Positions 15,187 to 22,560 of a stretch of DNA of 34,202 bases are shown here, piece by piece. The stretch is from Acidobacteriota bacterium (GTDB lineage Bacteria; Acidobacteriota; Terriglobia; Bryobacterales; Bryobacteraceae). The stretch's first letter is position 1. The number at the start of each line of letters is the position of its first letter. The stretch covers positions 1 through 34,202 of the forward strand of contig JACQZS010000259.1 in assembly GCA_016213725.1 (NCBI GenBank). Direction: 5' to 3'. The notes beneath the pieces were generated by a model. The model was not told the DNA's origin and did not search any database. It saw nothing but the letters and a program-made list of their open reading frames with translations. The position numbers and the translations under genes were made by a program.

Positions 15187-16382
15187 CCCTGTGCCTTCTT
15201 CTTCAGCCGCGCCAGCAGCAGCGCCCGCTTCTGCGCATCCAGGCTCTTCAGCCGGTCCTCCGTCCGAAGCGGTTCCGTGCAGGGCGCCAGACCCCGCAGC
15301 ATCCTCTCGAAATCACCGGCGTCCAGTCTGCTGACAAATGCCAGCCCGGCCTCTCGCGACCGCCGCGCCTCCCCCCAGTACGCCTCCTCGTCCGACAACA
15401 GCGTCCGCAGCGCGGCCGCCCATGCCTGCGTGTCCTGCTCCGGCACCACCGCGCGCGGCATGTGCGTCTCATCGAACACCCGCTCATACCGCTCCACCGG
15501 CTTCACCGGCACCACGTAGCCAGTCCCTCGCTTGGCTTCTTCCAGACCGCCCGAGTTGCTGGCTATCACCGGCAGCCCGCGCAGCATCGCCTCCATCGCG
15601 ATCAACCCAAAACCCTCGTACCACACCGACGGCATCAGCAGCAGCCGCGCCTGCTCCAGCACCTCTTCGATGTCCGGAACGTTTTCAAGTAATCGTGTAT
15701 TCGCGCCGGAGCGCAGCGCGTCCCTGTCCGCCTGCGTCGTGCCCCAGCCGTTCAGCGCCGCGAACTCCACTTCCGGAAACTGCCTGGCCAGCTCCAGGAA
15801 GATCCGCACGCCCTTCACCACGCACGGATTGATCATCAGCACGAAGCCGCTGCCAAAGCGTCCAAACTGCCGGTAGGGCGGCGTCCCGTAGAGCGGCGGA
15901 TGAATCACCACCGACTCTCGTCCCAGATGCCTCCGCACGTACCCGGCCATGTGCTCGCCGATCACCACCACCGCCGCCGCTCGCCTCACCGCCTCCGTGC
16001 CGCTCTCATCCGGATGCCAGCTCTCCGGTCCGAAGGGGTAGAACTGCGGCGTATGCGCCAGATACACGATCCGCCCCGGCGCTACCGTCGAGGCCTCCCG
16101 AACCAGCACGTGCCCCACATCCTCGCTCGACACCAGCACCCACTCCGGCTGCGTCTCCCGGATCCGCTTCCCCAACTCCGCCGCCCGGAACGACAGGTCC
16201 TTCACCCCGTGAATCTCGATGCCATCTTGCACCGTGACGCGATCCGCTTCGCCCAGCGTCGGCGACACTACCACGCACTGGTGCCCGTGCGACGCCAGGT
16301 GCTTCAGCCATACCAGGTTCGATCGCGTCGAACCGCCTCTCGGCGGATCGTAACTCGCGTTCGAAGCCAGCAGTACCCGCAT
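15183..16382 (-). CDS. GT4-family glycosyltransferase with a C-terminal NRPS-linker-like tail
   Basis: A 399-residue GT-B glycosyltransferase. The N-terminal MRVLLASNASYDPPRGGSTR contains the GG loop; the C-terminal domain shows E256-x7-E264 in YEGFGLIAMEAMLRG and VIASNSGGLEEAKRG (272-286). It is a paralogue of the GT domain encoded next door, sharing the segment around VMINPCVVKGVRIFLELAR and the WGTTQADRDALR pattern. After the enzyme ends (about 365), residues 380-396 (LDAQKRALLLARLKKKA) match the same linker type seen inside the GT-thioesterase fusion, but here nothing follows it. It starts 6 bases after the FkbH-carrier stop and overlaps the next gene by ATGA, so all three are co-translated. 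It has no membrane segment; the sugar donor is unknown. Confidence 0.92.
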   Translation of the reverse strand: MRVLLASNASYDPPRGGSTRSNLVWLKHLASHGHQCVVVSPTLGEADRVTVQDGIEIHGVKDLSFRAAELGKRIRETQPEWVLVSSEDVGHVLVREASTVAPGRIVYLAHTPQFYPFGPESWHPDESGTEAVRRAAAVVVIGEHMAGYVRRHLGRESVVIHPPLYGTPPYRQFGRFGSGFVLMINPCVVKGVRIFLELARQFPEVEFAALNGWGTTQADRDALRSGANTRLLENVPDIEEVLEQARLLLMPSVWYEGFGLIAMEAMLRGLPVIASNSGGLEEAKRGTGYVVPVKPVERYERVFDETHMPRAVVPEQDTQAWAAALRTLLSDEEAYWGEARRSREAGLAFVSRLDAGDFERMLRGLAPCTEPLRTEDRLKSLDAQKRALLLARLKKKAQG

Positions 16383-16388
16383 GAGACC

Positions 16389-18542
16389 TTACTCTTCCTT
16401 GTCCTCTTGTTCCAGCAGCGCCCGCACTTCTTCGTCGCTCAAGCCCTCGATCTCCGCCAGCAGCGCCTGGTACTCTTCCGGGTTCAACTCGCCCAACTGC
16501 CGTGCTTCGATGGCCGCTCCCAGTTCGCCCAGGGTCAGCGTGCCGGAATAGACGTCGTCCACAGACAACTCCACGCCGAACTCTTCCTTCACCCGCATCA
16601 GCAGCAGCACGGCCAGCAAAGAATGCCCGCCCAGATCGAAGAAGTTCGCCGCCACCGTGGGCACCGGCCGCTCCAATAGTTCGCTCCAGATCGACGCCAG
16701 CTTGCGCTCCACCTCGCTCGCCGGTGCGCCGTCTCCGTCGTTCGCCTGCCAGGCCGCCTGCGCTTCCTTGCGCATCGCCGCCACTACCTGCGCAGCGCTC
16801 TGGAACTCCATCGCGATTCTTGCGTAGTCCACCTGCCGCAGCGCTACCTCCAGCTTCGGCCCGCTTGCCGGCGCCGTGACTGCCGCCGGCGAGGGCCTCC
16901 AGCGCAGCGCCTGTAACTCCGTTGCCGGCATCCGGTATACGCGCTCGCCGTTCTCGCCCACCACTGTCGCGAATTCGATGCTCTCCAGAAACTGGCGGGC
17001 CGGCGCGTTCTTCGCCGTCTCCCGGAACGGCACCGTGACCGTGTAGATGCCTTCGTCCAGCGCCGCCTCCGCCACCGCCGCCAGCAGGCGGTGCTCCACG
17101 CCGCGGCCCAGCGCCCGGCAGCTCAACAGCAAGGTGTCCACGTACAACTCCGTAATGCGCCGCTGCACGATCACCACGCCCACCAGGCCGTATTCGCCGA
17201 AGCGGTCGCTCACCTCCGCCGTGTAGCACTTCCACCCCGAGCGCTCCAGCAACTGCTGGATCTCGTTCTCCGTCCGCCGCACCGTGGTCGTATTGAACTG
17301 GTTTGTCCGCTGCGTCAGTTGCGACACCCGGCCCAGCCGCTCCAACTCCATCGGCTGCACGTCCACGCGCAGGTTCAATCCCGCCATGAACTCTTCCAGC
17401 CCTGCCGCCTGCTTCAATTCGTTCCCGAACTCGCGCGCCTGTGCCATGCGCTCGCCCCGTTTGCGGTCCTCTTCCGTCACCCTCAGATGGTCGAAAGCCC
17501 AAACGTGCTTCAGCATCTCCGGCAAATGCCCGATCTCTTCCGGCAGCACCAGCGGCAGCGCCTCCGGCGCCCCCTCGGCCACCTCCGCGCACTCCTTCGG
17601 GTTGTCGTCCAGGAATATGAACGTATCCAACCCTACGTTCAGCTCCGCCGCCATGGAGGCCAGGCTCTCCGCCTTCGGCTCCCAGTTCAGCCGCCATGCC
17701 GTGAAGTGCCTCAGTTGCAGCGGAAATTCAGGGTGCGCCGCGAACGTGTCGAACACGTCCTGTTCATTGTTCTTGCTCGCCAGCACCAGCATCATGCCGG
17801 CCTCGCGCTGCTTCAGCAGAAACTCGTGCAGCTGCCTCCGCGGCTCGTCCAGAACCACGCCCGCCGGGCCGTCCTCCCCGCAGATTCCCTGCCACAGCGT
17901 GTTGTCGCAATCCACCGCGATCACTTTGTACGGCGCCATCGCCAGCGCCTGGGCCCTGCGCACCAATATCGTCGCCAGCGCTGCGAACATCGTCTCCGTA
18001 TAAGGAATCCGGCCCAGGCGTTCGCCTTCGGGGTTGTGATACTCCGCCACCGGATAGAGCGCCGCCAGCCCCGCATCGTCCACCAGGTGCACACCGCTCT
18101 CACCCTTCAGTTCCTCCGCGAAGATGGCTCGCGCCCTCGGCATCTCCGCGGCGAATTCGGGCGACGCCGGGCACAATACAAAAACCAGCGGCACGCTCGT
18201 CCGCGCGGCTGCGTCCTTCAGCGCCGCCGCCAGTTGCCGGGCGTTTGCCTCAAGCTGCTGCAGCGCTTCCGCATCGTGCGTCTCAAACTGCCCCAGGTCT
18301 TCATAGCGGCACAGCGCCGCATTCACGCCATGCCGGTTCAGCGCAAACTCCCCCGCCGGGTCCAGCAGGGTCTGCACCACCTGGTTGAACGGCGCGAACC
18401 GGACTTCCACCTCGCTCTTCAGCCGCCGGGCCCAGAACTCCAAAGCCGCGCGCAGAGGCTCGGCCGTAAAGCTTGCCGCAATCGCGATGCGGAAGGGGGA
18501 GGCGGGGTGGCGGGTTACGGGGCTGGCTGTTGTTTCGCTCAC
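16389..18542 (-). CDS. FkbH-like HAD/GNAT protein with C-terminal acyl/peptidyl carrier domain
   Basis: A 717-residue protein starting at GTG. An N-terminal FkbH-specific region (17-200) precedes the HAD phosphatase core with VDCDNTLWQG (Asp211, Asp213), ASKNN (255-259) and FLDDNP (Asp312, Asp313). A GNAT-like domain (about 385-535) contains RTNQFNTTT and DRFGEYGLVG. A carrier domain of about 75 residues (607-682) has the phosphopantetheine serine Ser641 in DLGGHSLLAV. FkbH proteins take 1,3-bisphosphoglycerate, remove phosphate and place a glyceryl unit on a carrier; a fused carrier suggests loading in cis. The tail (YQALLAEIEGLSDEEVRALL, 691-710) resembles post-carrier linkers of NRPS/PKS lines. 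It is the first gene of the three-gene unit. No phosphopantetheinyl transferase is in the window. Lactate or another hydroxy acid is an alternative substrate. Confidence 0.93.
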   Translation of the reverse strand: MSETTASPVTRHPASPFRIAIAASFTAEPLRAALEFWARRLKSEVEVRFAPFNQVVQTLLDPAGEFALNRHGVNAALCRYEDLGQFETHDAEALQQLEANARQLAAALKDAAARTSVPLVFVLCPASPEFAAEMPRARAIFAEELKGESGVHLVDDAGLAALYPVAEYHNPEGERLGRIPYTETMFAALATILVRRAQALAMAPYKVIAVDCDNTLWQGICGEDGPAGVVLDEPRRQLHEFLLKQREAGMMLVLASKNNEQDVFDTFAAHPEFPLQLRHFTAWRLNWEPKAESLASMAAELNVGLDTFIFLDDNPKECAEVAEGAPEALPLVLPEEIGHLPEMLKHVWAFDHLRVTEEDRKRGERMAQAREFGNELKQAAGLEEFMAGLNLRVDVQPMELERLGRVSQLTQRTNQFNTTTVRRTENEIQQLLERSGWKCYTAEVSDRFGEYGLVGVVIVQRRITELYVDTLLLSCRALGRGVEHRLLAAVAEAALDEGIYTVTVPFRETAKNAPARQFLESIEFATVVGENGERVYRMPATELQALRWRPSPAAVTAPASGPKLEVALRQVDYARIAMEFQSAAQVVAAMRKEAQAAWQANDGDGAPASEVERKLASIWSELLERPVPTVAANFFDLGGHSLLAVLLLMRVKEEFGVELSVDDVYSGTLTLGELGAAIEARQLGELNPEEYQALLAEIEGLSDEEVRALLEQEDKEE

Positions 18543-18639
18543 TACTAAGACGTTCGTGGTCCGGTCCGGTTTCGAATCAGGGCACTTGCGCTGGTTGTCA
18601 GAGCCGCTTTCCTGTCCTCATCATTGTATCTATCGATAT

Positions 18640-19728
18640 ATGCTGATTGGAATGCGCCGCTTTATACTTGCCGCCCTTTTCCTCGCCGCCCAGGCCCATG
18701 CCGAGCCGCTTCGCCTCGCCATCGCCGGCCTCACCCATGGCCACGCTGCCGGTTTTCTCCGCTCCTGCCAGGGGAAGGACGTTGTCATCGTTGGCATCTC
18801 CGACCCCGATCCCGCCCTCCACAAGTCCTACTCCGAGCGCTTTCATCTGGATCGTAAAATTTTCTTCACCTCGCTCGATGCCATGCTCGATCAGGTCAAG
18901 CCCGAGGCGGTTGCCGCCTTCTCGTCCACCTTCGATCACCCCGTCATCGTGGAGGCCGCCGCCCGCCGTCACTTGCCCGTCATGATGGAGAAGCCCCTGG
19001 CCGTCTCCATGGATCATGCCCGCCGCATCCAGAGGGCCGCGCGCGCCAGTGGCATCCCTGTCGTCGTCAACTACGAAACCACCTGGTACCGCAGCCACGC
19101 CGCAATCTTCAAGACCATCCGCCAGCCCGCCTATGGCCCCATCCGCAAGATGGTCGCCATGGATGGCCACGAAGGCCCCAAGGAGATTGGAGTCGGCCCC
19201 GAGTTCTTCAATTGGCTTACCGATCCCGTGAAGAACGGCGCCGGCGCCCTCTTCGACTTCGGCTGCTACGGAGCCAATCTCATGACCTGGCTCATGGACA
19301 ACCAGCGCCCTGTCTCCGTCCGCGCTCTCACCCAGCAGTTCAAGCCCTCCATCTATCCCAAGGTGGACGACGAAGCCAACATCCTCGTCGAGTACAAAAG
19401 CGCCATCGGCATCATTGAAGGCTCCTGGAACTGGCCCTTCAGCCGCAAAGACCTCGAAGTCTACGCCCAGCACGGCTATGCCAACGCCATCGGCGGTAAC
19501 ACCCTCCGCCTCCGCGAACCCAAGGCCAAAGCCGAGCAGCAGCCCGCGCTCGATCCCCTGCCCGCCGATGAATCCGATTCCGTCTCCTACCTCACCGCCA
19601 TCGTCCGTGGCCGCCTGAAACCCTCCGGACTTTCCTCGCTGGAAAACAATCTCATCGTCACCGAGATCCTCGAAGCCGCCCGCCAGTCCGCCCGCACCGG
19701 ACGCGCTGTCCTCCTCCCGCGCCCCTGA
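18640..19728 (+). CDS. Secreted Gfo/Idh/MocA-family oxidoreductase
   Basis: A 362-residue protein with an N-terminal signal peptide (MLIGMRRFILAALFLAAQAHA). A Rossmann domain begins RLAIAGLTHGHAAGF (25-39), and the family's EKPLAV motif places the catalytic-type lysine at about 118. A C-terminal alpha/beta domain includes FDFGCYGANLMTWLM. Members use NAD(P) to oxidise sugars or cyclitols; an exported form would need a tightly bound cofactor, as in glucose-fructose oxidoreductase. ATG 18640 and ATG 18652 are both possible; the latter gives a tidier signal peptide, and neither has a good ribosome binding site. It is divergent from the fkbH-like gene across 97 bases with no promoter I trust. A serine hydrolase gene follows after 17 bases. 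Confidence 0.88.
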   Translation: MLIGMRRFILAALFLAAQAHAEPLRLAIAGLTHGHAAGFLRSCQGKDVVIVGISDPDPALHKSYSERFHLDRKIFFTSLDAMLDQVKPEAVAAFSSTFDHPVIVEAAARRHLPVMMEKPLAVSMDHARRIQRAARASGIPVVVNYETTWYRSHAAIFKTIRQPAYGPIRKMVAMDGHEGPKEIGVGPEFFNWLTDPVKNGAGALFDFGCYGANLMTWLMDNQRPVSVRALTQQFKPSIYPKVDDEANILVEYKSAIGIIEGSWNWPFSRKDLEVYAQHGYANAIGGNTLRLREPKAKAEQQPALDPLPADESDSVSYLTAIVRGRLKPSGLSSLENNLIVTEILEAARQSARTGRAVLLPRP

Positions 19729-19745
19729 GCTATCATCGGCCAATC

Positions 19746-20942
19746 ATGAGAGTCCTAAACCGCCGCGCCTTTCTCTCCACTGCCATCGCCGCCGCCGCGC
19801 CGCATCGGGATTCGATCGACACCGTTCTTCGCGACGGCGCCGCCAGCCGGAACATCCCCGCCGTCGCCGCAGTTGCCGCCGGTCCCGAGAAGACGCTCTA
19901 CTCCGGCGCATTCGGGGTGAGAGACGATTCCGGCGTCCCTGTCCGTGCCGACTGCCTCTTCAGCATCGCCTCCATGACCAAGGCCATCACCACCGTGGCC
20001 GCCCTCCAATTGGTGGAGCAGGGCAAGCTCCAGCTCCACCAGCCCGTCTCCCGTCACCTCAGGCAGTTTGAAGAGGTTCAACTCCTTGAGGGCTTCGATT
20101 CCGCCGGCAAGCCCATCCTCCACCCTGCCAGGACGCCCGTCACGCTGCACCATCTCCTCACCCACACCTCCGGCCTCTGCTACGACATCTGGGATGGCCG
20201 CATGCTTCGATACAATGCTTCAAAACCCGCCCCACGCACCGGTCCGCTCCTCTTTGAGCCTGGTACGAACTGGCAATACGGCCAGGGCCTGGACTGGGCC
20301 GGCCGCCTCATCGAAGCCGTCTCAGGCCTCAGCCTCGAAGCGTACTTTCAGACCCACATCCTTCAGCCGCTCGGCATGGTGGACACCAGCTACCTCGTCC
20401 CCGATTCGAAGTTCGATCGCCTCGTCTCCTGGTACTTGCGCGGCGAAGCCGGCAAACTCGTGCAGCAGAAGCGCGAGCCGCCCAAGCCCCCCACCTCCTT
20501 CAATGGCGGGGGCGGCCTCTACTCCACCGCGGCCGACTACGTGCGCTTCCTCCAAATGATCCTGCGCAACGGCGCCGCACCCGGCCGCGCCCGCATCCTC
20601 CAGCCCAAAACCGTCGCCCTCATGAAGGCCAACCAGATCGGTTCGCTCTCCGCCGGCAAGATGAAGGCCGCACGCCCCAACCTTTCCGCCGACGTGGACA
20701 TGCAGCCCGGCCACACCGAAAAGTGGACCTACGGCTTCCTGCTCAATACCGATCCCTACGAAGGCGGCCGCTCTGCCGGTTCGCTCGCCTGGGCCGGCTT
20801 TTACAACACGTACTACTGGGTCGATCCCCGCCGCAAGATCTGCGGCGTGATCCTCATGCAGTTCCTGCCTTTTGCAGACAAGGACGCCCTCGCCCTGCTC
20901 AACGGCTTTGAACGTGCCATCTATTCCGCCCGGCTCAGCTAG
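19746..20942 (+). CDS. Exported class C beta-lactamase-fold serine hydrolase
   Basis: A 398-residue protein with a Tat-like N-terminus (NRRAFLSTAIAAAAP, 5-19). The SxxK motif is Ser76-Met-Thr-Lys79 in SIASMTKAITT. The second-motif tyrosine is probably Tyr178 in TNWQYGQGLDWAG. HLLTHTSGLCYD (137-148) is typical of the family of esterases and D-aminopeptidases related to AmpC. The third motif (KTG in beta-lactamases) is not evident; the equivalent region reads SAGSLAWAGFYNTYYWVD. It is a paralogue of the cytosolic enzyme encoded at 27412-28521. It follows the Gfo/Idh gene after 17 bases, so both may be one transcript. An esterase is more likely than a true beta-lactamase. Confidence 0.9.
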   Translation: MRVLNRRAFLSTAIAAAAPHRDSIDTVLRDGAASRNIPAVAAVAAGPEKTLYSGAFGVRDDSGVPVRADCLFSIASMTKAITTVAALQLVEQGKLQLHQPVSRHLRQFEEVQLLEGFDSAGKPILHPARTPVTLHHLLTHTSGLCYDIWDGRMLRYNASKPAPRTGPLLFEPGTNWQYGQGLDWAGRLIEAVSGLSLEAYFQTHILQPLGMVDTSYLVPDSKFDRLVSWYLRGEAGKLVQQKREPPKPPTSFNGGGGLYSTAADYVRFLQMILRNGAAPGRARILQPKTVALMKANQIGSLSAGKMKAARPNLSADVDMQPGHTEKWTYGFLLNTDPYEGGRSAGSLAWAGFYNTYYWVDPRRKICGVILMQFLPFADKDALALLNGFERAIYSARLS

Positions 20943-20951
20943 CCGGCGGAA

Positions 20952-22511
20952 CTACTGTGGCCGGCTGCGCCGCTGAGCCATGTTGTGCGCCAGAATCCGT
21001 GACAACTCCGCCACAACTCCGGGCCGCTCCTCCGCAGCGTTCCGCGTCTCTCCAGGATCGCTCTCCAGGTTGTATAGCTCAGGCGATTCGCCCGGCTTCG
21101 TCGCCAAAATCAGCTTCCACGGTCCCCGCCGGACCGCCAGTCTGCCTGACCCATTTCCCTGCAGCACCAGATGGTCGCGCACGGGCCGCCGCGCCTGCCC
21201 GAGCAGTGCCGGCAGCAGATTGAAACTGTCCGGCCCTTCGTTGCCGGAGAGCTTCTGTCCCGCCGCCGCCGCCATTGTGGCCAGCAGATCTACCAGGCAG
21301 AGCAGTTCTCCGGATTGCGACCCCGCTCTGATGCGCCCCGGCCAGCGCGCCAGGAATGGTTCGCGGTGCCCGCCTTCATAGAGGCTGCCTTTGTAGCCGC
21401 GCCACGGTCCATTGCAATCATGCCCATTGGCGTCCCGCACATCGAAGCTCTGGTAGCCGTCGTCCATCGCCGGGCCATTGTCGCTCGAAATGACCAGCAG
21501 CGTATTGTCCGTCAGCCCCTTGCGGTCCAGAGCCGCCAGCACCGCGCCTACGCTCGAGTCGAATTCCGCGATGGAGTCGCACCGGGTGCCGCAGCCGCCG
21601 GCTCCTCGAAAACGCGGATGCGGCCAGCGCGGCTGGTGGATGTTGGAGGTCGCGAAGTAGAGGAAGAACGGAGCGCTCCGCTTCTCTTCGATGAATTCAA
21701 CGGCCTTGGCGGTCAACGTATCGGCCATCCGCTCGTCGTCCCACCAGGCCGGCTTGCCGCCGCTCATGAAGCCGATGCGGCTGATCCCGTTCACGATGGT
21801 CCCGTCGTGGCCCGCTAGCAGCTTCAACTTCAGCATCTCCGGATGCTCCCGTCCCGTGGGTTCGTTGCCGAGTTGCTTCGCGTAGCTGATGGCCAGCGGG
21901 TCGCCCGCTGTTAGGCCCGCCACCCGGTGGTTCTCGACGTACACGCACGGGACTCGATCGTTCGTGGCGGGGTAGTAATAGGCGTAGTCGAACCCCAACT
22001 CCAGCGGGCCGGGCCGGATCTCCAGATTCCAGTCCAGGCTGCGGCTGCGCTCGCCCACGCCCAGGTGCCATTTGCCGACATGCCCCGTGCGATACCCCGC
22101 GCGTTTCAGCATCGAAGCGAGAGTGGTCGTGGACGGATCGATCGACAGCGGGGCTTCCCCGCTGAGAATATGGTCCCCCGCCGGGTTTCTCCAGGCGTAT
22201 TGGCCCGTCAGCGCGGCGTACCGCGTTGGCGTGCAGACCGACGCTGGCGCGTGTGCGTCCGTGAAGCGGATCCCCTCTCTGGCAATCCGGTCCACGTTCG
22301 GCGTCCGCACTCGCTCGGCGCCATAACAGCTCAGATCCCCGTAGCCAATATCGTCCGCGAGGATGAAGATGATATTGGGCTTGCCCGGACGTGCCCTCGC
22401 TCCCTCGGCCACGGCGGCCAGCGGTGCGAACTTCAGGAAATCCCGCCGGCTGGACAGGCCGGGCACGCGGAGCGCCCCGGGAGTGCTGCGCCTCGAACTC
22501 CTATCGGGCAT
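20952..22511 (-). CDS. Tat-exported sulfatase
   Basis: A 519-residue sulfatase. The formylglycine motif is CTPTR with Cys93 in ASVCTPTRYAALTGQ, and the calcium ligands begin with Asp53 and Asp54 in ILADDIGYGDL. HVGKWHLG and VISSDNGPAMDD are further active-site segments. The N-terminus has SSRRDFLKFAP (20-30), a twin-arginine signal. I chose ATG 22511 rather than the TTG at 22553, because GGGAG (22525-22521) lies 9 bases upstream and the Tat signal is still complete. Maturation needs a formylglycine-generating enzyme, not seen here. The ThuA-DUF1080 gene lies 49 bases upstream in the same direction. The likely substrate is a sulfated glycan, but the sequence does not show which. Confidence 0.94.
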   Translation of the reverse strand: MPDRSSRRSTPGALRVPGLSSRRDFLKFAPLAAVAEGARARPGKPNIIFILADDIGYGDLSCYGAERVRTPNVDRIAREGIRFTDAHAPASVCTPTRYAALTGQYAWRNPAGDHILSGEAPLSIDPSTTTLASMLKRAGYRTGHVGKWHLGVGERSRSLDWNLEIRPGPLELGFDYAYYYPATNDRVPCVYVENHRVAGLTAGDPLAISYAKQLGNEPTGREHPEMLKLKLLAGHDGTIVNGISRIGFMSGGKPAWWDDERMADTLTAKAVEFIEEKRSAPFFLYFATSNIHQPRWPHPRFRGAGGCGTRCDSIAEFDSSVGAVLAALDRKGLTDNTLLVISSDNGPAMDDGYQSFDVRDANGHDCNGPWRGYKGSLYEGGHREPFLARWPGRIRAGSQSGELLCLVDLLATMAAAAGQKLSGNEGPDSFNLLPALLGQARRPVRDHLVLQGNGSGRLAVRRGPWKLILATKPGESPELYNLESDPGETRNAAEERPGVVAELSRILAHNMAQRRSRPQ

Positions 22512-22520
22512 TTGCCGGTT

Positions 22521-22525
22521 CTCCC
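22521..22525 (-). promoter_or_regulatory. Ribosome binding site deciding the sulfatase start
   Basis: GGGAG on the minus strand lies 9 bases before ATG 22511. No comparable site precedes the upstream in-frame TTG at 22553. Confidence 0.6.
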
Positions 22526-22560
22526 ATCGGAACTCCGCCAGGCGTTGCCGCAACGCTCAG

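Noticed and set aside
16006-17697. Leftward 563-codon frame inside the FkbH and GT4 genes
   Set aside because: Gly/Ala/Arg-rich shadow in another frame of the same strand; the FkbH, carrier and GT motifs are in the other frame.
13165-18542. Ordinary NRPS or PKS gene cluster
   Set aside because: There is a carrier domain and a thioesterase but no adenylation, condensation, ketosynthase or acyltransferase domain in the window.
19746-20942. Antibiotic-resistance beta-lactamase
   Set aside because: SxxK is present but the KTG motif is not evident, and the family is mostly esterases and peptidases.
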